The notes under the pieces were generated by a model. The model was given only the letters and a program-made list of their open reading frames with translations, was not told where the DNA came from and made no database searches. Both the position numbers and the translations under genes were made by a program. DNA of 64,000 nucleotides from Archangium violaceum Cb vi76 (lineage in GTDB: Bacteria > Myxococcota > Myxococcia > Myxococcales > Myxococcaceae), in NCBI RefSeq assembly GCF_000733295.1, contig NZ_JPMI01000394.1, positions 1-64,000 on the forward strand. Direction: 5' to 3'. Positions 42,086 to 54,759 of this stretch are shown here, one piece after another. Within the stretch, counting starts at the first letter, position 1, and every line of letters starts with the position of its first letter.

Positions 42086-44347
42086 TTGGTTCGTAATCGG
42101 ATTCTGGCTGCACTCCTCTCGCTGCCCCTGGCTGCGTGCGCGGTGGAGGACTCGAACGAGACGCTGACGGAGAAGAGCACCGACAGCGTTGGTTCTCTCT
42201 CCTCCGCTGACGTGAAGGCGGCGCTGAGCGCCATCCCCGGCGCGCAGGTGCTCGGCAAGCACGAAGACGGTGTGGTGCCGTACTTCGTGCGCGGTGACTT
42301 CGGTTCCGCGGGCGAGTCGCTGCGTGGCCTCGCCGCCCGCGACGCGAGCGCCCGCGTGGGTGACGCGCTCCACCGCATCGCCCCCATCTTCCGCCTCCAG
42401 GCCGCGGATCTCGTGGTGCGGCGCATCTCCGTGGATGAGCAGGGCCACAGCCACATCCGCTATGCCCAGACGCAGAACGGGCTGCCGGTGGTGGGCGGTG
42501 AGCTCGTGGTGCACGTGGACCAGGACGGCCGCATCTACGCGGCCAACGGCTCCGCGCGCGGTGGCGAGCTCGCCCCCACGCAGGCGCGCATCTCCGGTGA
42601 GGCCGCCCGCGCCGCCGCCCTGGACAACACCGTGGGCCGCCGTCTCGCCACCGAGGGCGAGGCCCGCCTGGTGTACATCCGCTCCGAGAAGGACAGCCGC
42701 CTGAAGCTGGTGCACGAGGTGGTGGTGACGGGCGAGGGCCGCGACCTGCCCATCCGTGACCGCGTCTACGTGAACGCGCTGACCGGTTCGGTGGAGGCCG
42801 TCAACTCGGACATCCACGCGGCGCAGAACCGCGCGGTGTACTCGGCCAACAACGGCACCTCGCTGCCCGGTACCCTCCGCCGCTCCGAGGGTGGCGCGGC
42901 CACCGGTGACACCCACGTGGACGACAACTACGGCCACCTGGGCACCACCTACCAGTGCTACTACCAGAACTTCGGCCGCGACTCGTACAACAACGCGGGC
43001 GCGCAGCTGCGCAGCACGGTGCACTACAGCACCAGCTACACCAACGCCTTCTGGAACGGCAGCCAGATGGTGTACGGCGACAGCAACGGCACGCAGTCCG
43101 CGCCGCTGGGCAAGTCGCTGGACGTGACGGTGCACGAGCTGACGCACGCGGTGACGAGCTCCGAGTCCAACCTCACCTACGCCAACGAGTCCGGCGCGCT
43201 CAACGAGGGCATGAGCGACATCTTCGGCGCCTACTGCGAGGCGTGGACGAAGAGCTGGGTGACGGACGCGGCGGTGTGGATGGTGGGCGATGACGTGTGG
43301 ACGCCGGCCACCCCGGGTGACGCGCTCCGCTACATGGCCAACCCCACGCAGGACGGCTCGTCCTACGACTACTACCCCGAGCGCTACACGGGCAGCTCCG
43401 ACAACGGCGGCGTGCACTGGAACTCGGGCATCGCCAACCTGGCCTTCTACCTGCTGAGCGAGGGTGGCACGCACCCGCGCGGCAAGACGACCACGGTGGT
43501 GACGGGCATCGGCATCCAGAAGGCCGGCGCCATCTTCTACAAGGCCAACGTGGACTACATGACGGCCTCCACCACCTTCGCCCAGGCGAAGACGTACACC
43601 GAGCAGGCCGCGACGGCGCTCGGCTACTCCACGGCGGAGGTCGCGTCCGTGACGGCCGCCTGGACGGCCGTGGGCGTGGGCGGTGGCACCACCCCGCCGC
43701 CGACCTGCACCACGCCCGTCGTGCTCGCCAACGGCGTGAGCGTCACGGGTATCTCCGTGTCCGGCAGCGCGTGGAGCTGCACCTACACGCTGGCGGTGCC
43801 CGCGGGCGCCACCAACCTCGCGTTCAACCTGAGCGGTGGCACGGGTGACGGCGACATGTACGTGAAGTTCGGCTCCGAGCCGACCAGCTCCTCGTACGAC
43901 TGCCGCCCCTACGCGGGTGGCAACACGGAGGCCTGCACCTTCGCCGCTCCGAGCGCCGGCACGTACTACGTGAAGATCTACGGCTACTCGTCCGCCTCGG
44001 GCATGAGCCTCAAGGGCTCGTACACCGCGGGCTCCGGCGGTGGCGGCCCGGTGAGCGAGACGGCCAGCGGCTCGGTGACCTCGGGTCAGAACGTCTTCCA
44101 CGGCGGCTTCAGCGTGGTGCCGGGGACGCAGTTCAAGGCGGTGATGACGGGCACGGGTGACCCGGACCTCTACGTCCGCTTCGGCGCCCAGCCGACCACC
44201 TCCAGCTACAACTGCCGTCCGTACCTCTCGGGCGCCTCCGAGACGTGCGACCTGACGGTGCCCGCGGGCCAGACCAGCGCGTACATCATGGTGCGCGGCT
44301 ACACCTCGGGTACCTACAGCCTGGCCATCAACTACACCCGGCCGTAG
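42086..44347 (+). CDS. M4 (thermolysin-like) metalloprotease with two PPC domains, lipoprotein signal
   Basis: A 753-residue secreted protease starting at TTG 42086, supported by AGGAGG seven bases upstream. It has a lipobox-like signal (LAALLSLPLAACAV). An FTP-type propeptide (LSAIPGAQVLGKHEDGVVPY, HIRYAQTQNGLPVVGGELVV) precedes the M4 core. The zinc ligands are HELTH at about 350-354 and Glu in ESGALNEGMSDIFG at about 368-381; the Asp after the ligand Glu is kept. Two C-terminal PPC domains follow at about 552-648 and 655-753 (DGDMYVKFGSEPTSSSYD and DPDLYVRFGAQPTTSSYN). PPC modules are usually removed after export. The enzyme is likely released for external protein digestion, which suits a predator. 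Confidence 0.93.
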   Translation: MVRNRILAALLSLPLAACAVEDSNETLTEKSTDSVGSLSSADVKAALSAIPGAQVLGKHEDGVVPYFVRGDFGSAGESLRGLAARDASARVGDALHRIAPIFRLQAADLVVRRISVDEQGHSHIRYAQTQNGLPVVGGELVVHVDQDGRIYAANGSARGGELAPTQARISGEAARAAALDNTVGRRLATEGEARLVYIRSEKDSRLKLVHEVVVTGEGRDLPIRDRVYVNALTGSVEAVNSDIHAAQNRAVYSANNGTSLPGTLRRSEGGAATGDTHVDDNYGHLGTTYQCYYQNFGRDSYNNAGAQLRSTVHYSTSYTNAFWNGSQMVYGDSNGTQSAPLGKSLDVTVHELTHAVTSSESNLTYANESGALNEGMSDIFGAYCEAWTKSWVTDAAVWMVGDDVWTPATPGDALRYMANPTQDGSSYDYYPERYTGSSDNGGVHWNSGIANLAFYLLSEGGTHPRGKTTTVVTGIGIQKAGAIFYKANVDYMTASTTFAQAKTYTEQAATALGYSTAEVASVTAAWTAVGVGGGTTPPPTCTTPVVLANGVSVTGISVSGSAWSCTYTLAVPAGATNLAFNLSGGTGDGDMYVKFGSEPTSSSYDCRPYAGGNTEACTFAAPSAGTYYVKIYGYSSASGMSLKGSYTAGSGGGGPVSETASGSVTSGQNVFHGGFSVVPGTQFKAVMTGTGDPDLYVRFGAQPTTSSYNCRPYLSGASETCDLTVPAGQTSAYIMVRGYTSGTYSLAINYTRP

Positions 44348-44374
44348 CCGCGGTGAGCAGGATGGACTGTTGAG

Positions 44375-44404
44375 CGGGCGGCTCCCCACGAGGGGGGCCG
44401 CCCG
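44375..44404 (+). terminator. Rho-independent terminator after the M4 peptidase
   Basis: A 13-bp stem (CGGGCGGCTCCCC with GGGGGGCCGCCCG, one G-T pair), loop ACGA, then TTGTCTT, 27 bp after the stop codon. Confidence 0.85.
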
Positions 44405-44546
44405 TTGTCTTGCGGGGTGCGCCCGGGTGCCCACGAAGCTCGTAGCGGGAAGACCCTCACCCCAAGCCATCGGAAGAAGGTCCGTGCAGGGGTCTCTGCT
44501 CGGCTCGAGGGCGGGAGGGACCCCTCCGGGCCCGGTCTCGCCAAAG

Positions 44547-44565
44547 TTGTCCAACAGTTGGACAA
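44547..44565. promoter_or_regulatory. 19-bp perfect palindrome, candidate binding site
   Basis: TTGTCCAAC-A-GTTGGACAA is perfectly symmetric around a single A. A shorter version (TGTCCAACAGTTGG) occurs near 33813. Such symmetry fits a dimeric DNA-binding protein; the regulator is not known. Confidence 0.4.
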
Positions 44566-44670
44566 GTTCGTGAAGAGCGCGCCCGGGAGGCGGGCTGCAC
44601 TCGAGGCAGTGACTTGCGTAGACGGTGCGGACAGACCCACCCCTGAAAGAACCGTGTTCCGCTGGCATGG

Positions 44671-44688
44671 CCCTCTCCCAGGAGAGGG
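44671..44688. repeat. hairpin related to the dispersed repeat, partial copy
   Basis: CCCTCTCC-CA-GGAGAGGG forms an 8-bp stem. It lacks the adjoining ACCCTCACCCC arm, though one isolated arm lies about 210 bp away at 44452. Confidence 0.45.
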
Positions 44689-44808
44689 GACATCCACGGG
44701 CTCTCGGACCAAGGCGGGGGGCGGAAAGGAGACCGCCGGCCACGTCCTGGCGCGCTCGCGTGACGAGCGCCAGGCCGCGCCGGCGGCTTCACTGCCGGAA
44801 TGCCGCGC

Positions 44809-47739
44809 CTACGGCGTTCCGCAGACTCCTTCGGGCAGGCACTCCAGGCTGGGGTCGCAGTCCGTGTTGCTCTTGCACCGCGTGCCGGAGGGGCAGTCGT
44901 AGCCGCTGCCACCGGCCATGCCGTTGACCTTGAAGTCCAGGGTGCTGTTGACGGACTCGGTCATGGCCCGGTTGCCGAACGAGCCCTCCTTCTTGTGCGT
45001 GACGGTCACCGTGCTGCCGCTGGCCACCGCCGTGATTTCGAAGGGAACGGTCACCTTCGTGTTGATGGCCGTGGCGATGAAGTTGGCGATCTGGTCCGCC
45101 GTCGCCGAATCGGTGTAGGCCACCTGCACGTTGCCCGCGGAGACCCCGCCTGCGAACTCGTCGAACTCGAAGGTCACCGTGGTGCCGTTGATGCCGTCGG
45201 TGATGGTGAACTTGTCCTTGTCCCTGAGCTTCGAGCCCGCGGCGGCGGTGATGGTGCCGGTGGCCTTGGTGAACTGGGTACGGTTGCACGTGAGGCTGCA
45301 GGTGCCGCAGGCATCGGCGTTGCCGTCGTCGCAGACCTCGGAGTTGGTGACGCGCCCGTCTCCGCAGTACGGGCCCGCGAGCGGCAGCTCCGCCGCACAG
45401 GTCGCGTTGCACCGGATGCAGCTCGTGGTGCCGTAGGGGCACTCGGTCTCCGTGGTGGTGTTGCCGTCGTCGCAGACCTCGCTCACGTCGTTCTTCAGAC
45501 CGTCACCGCAGTAGCGGCCCGTGAGGGGGCGCACGGCGGAGCAGGTCGAGTTGCAGGTATTGCAGCTCGCCTCGCCATAGGGGCACTCGGTCTCGTTGAG
45601 GGTGTTGCCGTCGTCACAGGCCTCGCTGGGGTCGTTCTTCGCGCCATCGCCGCAGTAGCGGCCCGTGAGGGGAAGGAAGGCCGAGCAGTCCGCGTTGCAC
45701 ATGTTGCAGCTCGCCAGGCCATAGGGGCACTCGGCGTTGTCGATCTTGTCCCCGTCGTCGCAGACCTCGCTGGGGTGGTTCTTGAGGCCGTCACCACAGA
45801 AGGCGCCGGTGAGGTTGAGGGGGGCGGTGCAGTTGGCGTTGCAGGTGGTGCAGTTCGCCTGGCCATAGGGGCAGGTGCCCTCGTTGACGTTGTTGCCGTC
45901 ATCGCACACCTCGCTCGCGTCGTTGCGGGCACCGTCACCGCAGTAGCGGCCCGTGCGCTCGATGGGGGCCGAGCAGTCCGCGTTGCACAGCGTGCAGTTC
46001 TTCTCGCCGTACCTGCACTCGGAATCGGTGATGGTGTTGCCGTCGTCACAGGCCTCGCTCGGGTCGTTCTTCGCGCCATCACCGCAGTAGCGGCCCGCCA
46101 GGTTGAGGGGCGTCGAGCAGGCCGCGTCACAGGCCGAGCAGGTCCTGGTGCCGTAGGCGCACTCGGTCTCGGTGGTGTTGTTGCCGTCGTCGCACTTCTC
46201 GCTGGCGTCGTTCGTCGAGCCGTCACCGCAGTAGCGGCCCGTCAGGTTGAGGACGGAGGAGCAGGTGGCGTTGCAGTAGGTGCAGGTGCGGGTGTTGTAC
46301 GAGCACTCGATTTCGGTGCTGGTGTTGCCGTCGTCGCAGGCCTCGGTGCGGACGGGGCCGTTGACGTTGATGCGGCCATCGCCGCAGATGTTGGGCTGGC
46401 AGGTGCCGAGGCAGTCGTCGTCGTTGGAGGTGTTGCCGTCGTCGCACTTCTCACCCGCGGCGGTGTTGAGGGTGTTGTCGCCACACAGGGGCGGCGTGCA
46501 GTCGTTGTCGCAGTAGGGCGAGTTGGGGCCGTCGTCGCACTGCTCGCCCGCGGCCGTGTTGAGGTACTTGTCGCCGCAGGCGGCCGGCTTGCAGTTGGCG
46601 TTGCACGTCAGGGTGTCGCCGCCGGTGTCGCAGATCTCCCCCAGGGCGCCGTTGACGTGGCGGTCACCGCAGTAGGGGATGGTGCAGTCGTTGTCGCAGG
46701 TGACGGAGTTGGCGGGGGTGCCGTTGTCGCACTGCTCGCCAGCGGTGGAGTTGATGATGCCATCGCCGCACCGGCGCGTCGTGCAGTTGGTGTTGCACTC
46801 GGCGGACTCGCCCCGGGTGTCGCACTGCTCACCGGCGGTGCGGTTGAGGATGCCGTCGCCGCACAGGCGCAGGGTGCAGTTGGCGTTGCAGTTGACGGAC
46901 TCGCCCGCGTCGTCGCACTGCTCCTCCGGATCGCGCACGCCGTTGCCGCAGCCCTCGCCGGACAGACAGTCGGAGCTGCAGCCGTCACCACTCACGATGT
47001 TGCCGTCGTCGCAGAACTCGCCGACGGAGACGTCCTTGATGCCGTTGCCACACGTCTCGTTGGACTTGCAGTCGGAGCTGCAGCCGTCGGCGTTGACGTT
47101 GTTGCCGTCGTCGCAGACCTCGCCCTTGGCGGTGTCCTTGTAGCCGTTGCCGCAGCTCTCCTGGGACTTGCAGTCGGAGCTGCAGCCGTCACCGCTCTCG
47201 TTGTTGCCGTCGTCGCACTTCTCGTTCTTGGCGGTGTCCGTGTAGCCGTTGCCGCAGCTCTCCTGGGACAGACAGTCCGCGCTGCAGCCGTCACCCGAGC
47301 GGTTGTTGAAGTCGTCGCAGACCTCGCCCACGGCCCGGTCCACGATGCCGTTGCCGCACAGCTCGCTGGACTTGCAGTTGGCGCTGCAGCCGTCCCGGTC
47401 CCGGGTGTTGCCGTCGTCGCAGACCTCCTCCTTGGACACGTCGACGACCTGGTTGCCGCAGATTTCAATGGACGTACAGGTGCGGTTACAGCCGTCGCCG
47501 TCGACGATGTTGCCGTCGTCACAGGCCTCGCCCTGCTGGACGACACCGTCACCACAGTCCGTCTTGATGCACACGTCCTGCCGGGCGGCGCACTTCTGTC
47601 CGGTGGGGCAGAACAGGCCGGAGGGGCACTGGACGCTGGTGGGCTCGAAGCAGGAGGACAGGACGAGGGGGAGGGCCAGGAGCGCCAAGGCGAGCGCGGC
47701 GATGCGGCCGTTCATCTGGAGAGGCGGCTGTCGTCTCAT
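44809..47739 (-). CDS. Cys-rich repeat lipoprotein (DUF4215 / Myxococcus disulfide repeats)
   Basis: A 976-residue protein from ATG 47739 (MRRQPPLQMNG), with a lipoprotein signal ALALALLALPLVLSSCFE. It carries about 20 tandem Cys repeats of 27-40 residues with the frame CGDG...GExCDDGN...C..C, matching the myxobacterial disulfide repeat (TIGR02232) and DUF4215. The first six are short and regular, the middle six irregular, and the last eight longer with an extra Cys pair (CPYGEASCNTCNSTC). The C-terminal ~150 residues are non-repetitive (FTITDGINGTTVTFEFDEFA), followed by a last Cys-rich knot. Dense disulfides imply a surface role. It is last in an operon with a PEGA protein and a kinase. Three alternative antisense frames are shadows. 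Confidence 0.88.
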   Translation of the reverse strand: MRRQPPLQMNGRIAALALALLALPLVLSSCFEPTSVQCPSGLFCPTGQKCAARQDVCIKTDCGDGVVQQGEACDDGNIVDGDGCNRTCTSIEICGNQVVDVSKEEVCDDGNTRDRDGCSANCKSSELCGNGIVDRAVGEVCDDFNNRSGDGCSADCLSQESCGNGYTDTAKNEKCDDGNNESGDGCSSDCKSQESCGNGYKDTAKGEVCDDGNNVNADGCSSDCKSNETCGNGIKDVSVGEFCDDGNIVSGDGCSSDCLSGEGCGNGVRDPEEQCDDAGESVNCNANCTLRLCGDGILNRTAGEQCDTRGESAECNTNCTTRRCGDGIINSTAGEQCDNGTPANSVTCDNDCTIPYCGDRHVNGALGEICDTGGDTLTCNANCKPAACGDKYLNTAAGEQCDDGPNSPYCDNDCTPPLCGDNTLNTAAGEKCDDGNTSNDDDCLGTCQPNICGDGRINVNGPVRTEACDDGNTSTEIECSYNTRTCTYCNATCSSVLNLTGRYCGDGSTNDASEKCDDGNNTTETECAYGTRTCSACDAACSTPLNLAGRYCGDGAKNDPSEACDDGNTITDSECRYGEKNCTLCNADCSAPIERTGRYCGDGARNDASEVCDDGNNVNEGTCPYGQANCTTCNANCTAPLNLTGAFCGDGLKNHPSEVCDDGDKIDNAECPYGLASCNMCNADCSAFLPLTGRYCGDGAKNDPSEACDDGNTLNETECPYGEASCNTCNSTCSAVRPLTGRYCGDGLKNDVSEVCDDGNTTTETECPYGTTSCIRCNATCAAELPLAGPYCGDGRVTNSEVCDDGNADACGTCSLTCNRTQFTKATGTITAAAGSKLRDKDKFTITDGINGTTVTFEFDEFAGGVSAGNVQVAYTDSATADQIANFIATAINTKVTVPFEITAVASGSTVTVTHKKEGSFGNRAMTESVNSTLDFKVNGMAGGSGYDCPSGTRCKSNTDCDPSLECLPEGVCGTP

Positions 47740-47765
47740 GGGGGGCTCTCGGAAGGGGGGGGATT

Positions 47766-49022
47766 TCAGAAACGGAAGGTGGTGAGGATGCCGCCCGTGC
47801 CGCCGCCCACGAGGGGCGCGACACTCACGGTCTCCACCTTCTTCTGGGTGGGGTCGATCTGGAAGGGCTGGGGCTGGTTGATGAAGACGAGCACCACGCC
47901 GGTGACGAGCGCGGCCCCGCCGAGGGCGTACCCGCCCATGGCGAGCGCCTGGTAGGTGTTGCCCCGGTTGAGGGTGGCATCGAGGGCGGGCGTCAGGAAG
48001 CACCCCCCGCACTGGGTGACGCCGGCATCGAGGGCGCGCAGGTTGTCGCGGGCCTGGAGGTGGAGCCAGCCACTGCCCGCGCCCACGGCCACGCCCGCGC
48101 CCACCACCGCCCAGGGCATCCACGCGGCCCACTTGCGCCGGTACTCGATGAGGTCCTCGGAGGTGAACATCTTCAGTTGGAGGGTCGCCGTCTCACCGGG
48201 CAGCAGCGTGCGGCTCTGGTCGGTGGGGAGGAAGCCCTCCTTGGAGGCGACGATGCTGTGCGCGCCGGGACGCACCAGCCCCGTGTACTTGCCGGGGGCC
48301 ACGAACAGCGTCTGGCCATCCATCGTCACGGTGGTGCCGGGCGTGTCACAGGAGATGTCCACCCGGGCGAGCTGCCGCTCCATGAGCGTCTTGTAGTTGC
48401 GGGCGTACTCGTACTTCTCTGTCTCCAGGGGCGCGGGGCCGAAGCGCAGCGCGGCCACCAGTTGCTCGTGCACCTCGACGGGCTGGTCCAGGTTCATCAG
48501 CGCCAGGGCCAGGTTGTAGTGGATGGCCGGGTGGGGCCACGCATCGAGCGCCTGGCGGTACTTCTCCACGGCCTGGACGAAGACGGACTCCTTGAGCAGC
48601 GCGTTGGCGGCCTGGAAGAGCGCCATCGCGGCCTTCTGCTGCTCCGGCGACACGCCCTTGGCCCAGGGCCGCTCCCCGGCCGGCTCGGGAGGGGTGGCCG
48701 CCTGTGGCTGCGGGGCGGGGGCCGGAGGCGTCAGGTCGGGCGACGCGGGCGAGGCGCCCAGGGGCGCGTCGGAGGCGGCGGGGAGGCCGGAGCGGGCCGC
48801 GTCATCGGCGGGGGACTCCACGGCCCCGGGCCGCTGCTTGCCGCCCCGTTGCTTGGAGCCGGGCCGCTTCGCTCCGGGCTTCTTCGCACCGGACAGCTTC
48901 GTGCCGGCCTTGCGCACCGCCGGGGCCTTCTGCTTGCCGCGGGGCGTCTGGGCCTCCGCGGGCAGGGTCCACAGCGCGAGGAGCGCCGCGGACAGGGTGA
49001 GCGCGAACCTGGACCTGTTCAT
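47766..49022 (-). CDS. PEGA-domain protein with TPR-like region and C-terminal TM helices
   Basis: A 418-residue exported protein from ATG 49022 (MNRSRFALTLSAALLALWTL), with a signal peptide ending in AEAQ. A Lys/Pro-rich linker (about 25-110) precedes a TPR-like repeat (NALLKESVFVQAVEKYRQAL, then AIHYNLALALMNLDQP). A PEGA beta domain follows (VDISCDTPGTTVTMDGQTLF, SIVASKEGFLPTDQSRTLL). Two membrane helices are near the end (PWAVVGAGVAVGAGSGWLHL and GGYALGGAALVTGVVLVF). Such proteins often sit beside myxobacterial kinases. The stop of the kinase gene lies 8 bp upstream and the Cys-repeat gene starts 26 bp downstream, so the three form one operon. Confidence 0.85.
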   Translation of the reverse strand: MNRSRFALTLSAALLALWTLPAEAQTPRGKQKAPAVRKAGTKLSGAKKPGAKRPGSKQRGGKQRPGAVESPADDAARSGLPAASDAPLGASPASPDLTPPAPAPQPQAATPPEPAGERPWAKGVSPEQQKAAMALFQAANALLKESVFVQAVEKYRQALDAWPHPAIHYNLALALMNLDQPVEVHEQLVAALRFGPAPLETEKYEYARNYKTLMERQLARVDISCDTPGTTVTMDGQTLFVAPGKYTGLVRPGAHSIVASKEGFLPTDQSRTLLPGETATLQLKMFTSEDLIEYRRKWAAWMPWAVVGAGVAVGAGSGWLHLQARDNLRALDAGVTQCGGCFLTPALDATLNRGNTYQALAMGGYALGGAALVTGVVLVFINQPQPFQIDPTQKKVETVSVAPLVGGGTGGILTTFRF

Positions 49023-49030
49023 CACCGTTC

Positions 49031-52090
<3,060 letters not shown>

Positions 52091-52330
52091 CAGGCGACGT
52101 CCCCTACGAAGCATTCACGCTCGGGGAGTGCTCCAGGGCGACTTCGCCAGTTGCTCCGGCTCAGGGAGCTTCCAACGTCATCCCCTTTTCTCCCCATGAT
52201 TGTACGTAATCATACATGGAGGATGGAATTCGGATAGTCCGTGACCCCGAGGAACCAGCGCTTCCTCGGAAAGTGGAGGTTGGCCGGCGGGGAGGCAGCC
52301 GGGCGGACGGGCAGACGGGCGAGGTAGGAT

Positions 52331-54004
52331 TCAACGGCTGGTGAAAACGAGGACGCGGTTGTTGCTGGCGTCCGGCACCACCACATGGGGCCATGCCAGG
52401 AGGATGCCGGCCGGCTGGCTGAAGCCGCTGGCGTTCGGAGGCGAGGCCTCGGTGTCGGAGGTGAAGTCCGGCTGCCCGAGGACGAGCTCCGCCGCCACGC
52501 CGTTGGCGGTGGGGAACTGGTTCCACACCAGCACCCGGTTGTTCTGGTTGTCGGCGACGAAGAGCTGCAGCCCGGTGGAGGCGATGTAGGAGGGAATCCG
52601 CAGGCTGGACGCGGTGGTGCCGGTCGCACGCGAGGTGAAGTCGGCCTGTCCGAGCACGACGTCCGCGGCCTGCCCGTTCTCGGTGGGGAAGCGGTTCCAG
52701 AGGAGCACGCGGCTGTTGGCGGTATCCACCACCGCGAGGCGGGTGCCATCCGTCCACACCCCCGTGGGGCTGAAGAGCGTGGAGGCGGAAGGCGTGGCGT
52801 CTTCCGTGCCGTCGCCCGTGGCGTCATTGGGGGCGCAGGACTCGAACGACTGCTGGCCGAGGACGAGCTCCGCCGGGGCCGCGTTCGCGGTGGGGAAGGT
52901 GTTCCACACGAGGACGCGGTTGTTGCCGCTGTCCGCCACGAGCACCTTGCCGTGGCCGAGGAACACGTCCTTCGGGAGGCGGAGGTCATCCCGGCCGCAA
53001 TCCTCGGCATGGGTGTCCAGGGCGGGCTGGCCGAGCACGAGCGTGGGCGTGGCCCCGGTGCTCGCGGGAAGCGCCGGGTAGAGCAGGACGCGGTTGTTGC
53101 GATAGTCCGCCACCGCCAGCCGGGTCCCATCGCTGGCGAGGCCCGCGGGTCCGTCCAGGTTTCCCTGCCCGCTGCCCGCTTCGACGGAGGTGAAGTCCGG
53201 TTGTCCGAGGACGAAGGCCGCGGAGGCATCGTTGGCCGAGGGCACGCCGTTGAAGCCGAGGACGCGGCTGGAGTTCTGGTCCGAGAGGTAGAGCCGCCCG
53301 CCCGCGAGCACCGGGTTGCCCAGGGGACCATCCAGGGTGTTGGCCCCGGCGCTGTCCGCCTGGTGCGGGAAGCCGCTGGTGAAGTCCTTCTGGCCGATGA
53401 CGACGCTGGCGGCCTGGTGGGTGTCCAGCGTGTACCAGTCGAGGCAGCGGACCGAGAGGTTCGTCACGTCGCCGGCCACCGTCCCGGCTCCATTCGAGAG
53501 GGTGCAGCGCTGGCCCGCGGGGGACGTCTCCACCCCCACCGAGTACGTGGCGCCACGTGGCAGCTTCGTCGTGAAGGTGAAGCCTCCATTCGCGGTGACC
53601 TGGAGCCGCTCGCTTCCGAGGCTCAGCTCGAGCGCCCCGCGCAGGCCCTCCACCGTGCCGCCAACCGAGTACGTCCTCGCCGCGCAGCGCACCTGGACGG
53701 AGCTCACGTCCCCGCCGGCCACCTTGCCGGTTCCGCCTTCCACGGAGCACTCCTGCTCCGCGGGCGCGCTGGCCACCGTCACCGCGTAGTCGCGCCCGTC
53801 CTCCAGTGGCGTCTCGAACGAGAACGGCCCGTTCGCGCTCCGGGTGAGGCTCTGCTGCCCGTTGAGCTGGAGGGTGAGGGCGCCACCGGAGAGCCCGGAG
53901 AGCGTTCCGCCCACGCTGTACTTCGCGGGGGGGGCGGGGGTGGGCTCTTCGCAAGCGGCCACCAGCGTGGCCAGGACCAGGACTCCAAGACGACCCATGC
54001 GCAT
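52331..54004 (-). CDS. NHL-repeat lipoprotein with two Ig-like modules
   Basis: A 557-residue lipoprotein (signal LGVLVLATLVAACEEP). Two N-terminal beta modules share a pattern: YSVGGTLSGLSGGALTLQLN and YSVGGTVEGLRGALELSLG. They are followed by six NHL-type propeller blades (DGTRLAVADYRNNRVLLYPA, LVADSGNNRVLVWNTFPTAN, LFVADNQNNRVLVWNQFPTA). The blade linkers share ELVLGQxxFxS. It is likely a surface binding protein. It reads toward the kinase operon but is separated from it by 240 bp. Start ATG 54004 or 53998 are both possible. Confidence 0.82.
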   Translation of the reverse strand: MRMGRLGVLVLATLVAACEEPTPAPPAKYSVGGTLSGLSGGALTLQLNGQQSLTRSANGPFSFETPLEDGRDYAVTVASAPAEQECSVEGGTGKVAGGDVSSVQVRCAARTYSVGGTVEGLRGALELSLGSERLQVTANGGFTFTTKLPRGATYSVGVETSPAGQRCTLSNGAGTVAGDVTNLSVRCLDWYTLDTHQAASVVIGQKDFTSGFPHQADSAGANTLDGPLGNPVLAGGRLYLSDQNSSRVLGFNGVPSANDASAAFVLGQPDFTSVEAGSGQGNLDGPAGLASDGTRLAVADYRNNRVLLYPALPASTGATPTLVLGQPALDTHAEDCGRDDLRLPKDVFLGHGKVLVADSGNNRVLVWNTFPTANAAPAELVLGQQSFESCAPNDATGDGTEDATPSASTLFSPTGVWTDGTRLAVVDTANSRVLLWNRFPTENGQAADVVLGQADFTSRATGTTASSLRIPSYIASTGLQLFVADNQNNRVLVWNQFPTANGVAAELVLGQPDFTSDTEASPPNASGFSQPAGILLAWPHVVVPDASNNRVLVFTSR

Positions 54005-54070
54005 GCCAGGGTTTATGTCACGGGCCCCGACGGAGCGACAAGCCGCGCTCCCCGCGGCCCGGCCCGTGGC

Positions 54071-54493
54071 TCAGGGCATGTCCTGGCCGCGCGTCTTCCA
54101 CCAGTTCTCCCCGTAGCTGATGCACAGCTGCTCGCCGGCCTCGATGTCGCGCAGGGCGTAGAAGGTGAAGACGTCCTTGGGCGAGTGGCCCTTCTGGTAC
54201 CCCCGGTAGTACGACACGTTGGGGTCCTGCGAGTGGTTGTAGATCATCCCCGAGCCCATCACGATCGCCACCCACTCGCCGCCACGGTCCTCCTCGTGCG
54301 GGCCCCACTCGATGTTGAAGACGTAGTCGGACAGGGCGGAGCTGCGCACGGTGCGGAAGGGCACCTTGAGGTAGTGGGCCTCCTCCAGGATGGTCCCCTC
54401 GGCAATGGCCACGTCCGTGAAGACGCCATAGCCCCACTCGCACGGTCTGATCTTCAATCCCGGGTGGACGAAGAGTGCCTCTCCTGGCTGCAT
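54071..54493 (-). CDS. stand-alone SET-domain protein
   Basis: A 140-residue protein from ATG 54493 (MQPGEALFVHPGLKIRPCEW), with GGAAGGG about nine bases upstream. It is a complete small SET domain: WGYGVFTDVAIAEGTILEEA at the N-terminus, IYNHSQDPNVSYY (the NHS/DPN cofactor motif) and LRDIEAGEQLCISYGENWW, which supplies the catalytic Tyr. The domain transfers methyl groups from S-adenosylmethionine to lysine. Bacterial SET proteins may methylate host or self proteins; the target is unknown. A 47-residue upstream extension has shadow-like composition and was rejected. Confidence 0.88.
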   Translation of the reverse strand: MQPGEALFVHPGLKIRPCEWGYGVFTDVAIAEGTILEEAHYLKVPFRTVRSSALSDYVFNIEWGPHEEDRGGEWVAIVMGSGMIYNHSQDPNVSYYRGYQKGHSPKDVFTFYALRDIEAGEQLCISYGENWWKTRGQDMP

Positions 54494-54759
54494 CCTTGGA
54501 AACCCTTCCTGGCGGAGGCCGCGTGCTACCACAACGGCGGACCGCCAAGGGCCCGGGATTGCTTGAGCCCGCAAGCATGCCGCGCGGCGGCATCTCCTCC
54601 CGGGTTCTCCCCGAGCCGGTTTTTCACACGACACTCCAAGTTATTTCCCGATGCGCCCTGGGTGCAATAAGTTCGCGTATTGGCGGATAAGTCTGCCTTT
54701 CCTGTGAACCGGACAGATTCGGTTCGCGGAACCCCCGAAGGAAGCGCCAGGAGAAGCGT

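Larger units (their letters stand above)
44348..44808. other. 461-bp convergent intergenic region
   Basis: No gene is supported. It contains a strong terminator (44375-44404), an isolated ACCCTCACCCC half-motif at about 44452, a 19-bp perfect palindrome (44547-44565) and a hairpin CCCTCTCC / GGAGAGGG (44671-44688) like the stem of the dispersed repeat. Confidence 0.5.

Noticed and set aside
44809-47739. Possible CRISPR-like array in the repeated DNA of the Cys-repeat gene
   Set aside because: The repeats are coding, keep reading frame and vary in length; no unique spacers between identical palindromic repeats.
44800-47955. 1051-codon plus-strand frame antisense to the Cys-repeat gene
   Set aside because: Its repetitive Ala/Val/Gly sequence simply mirrors the 20 repeats of the minus-strand gene, and it has no export or domain signal.
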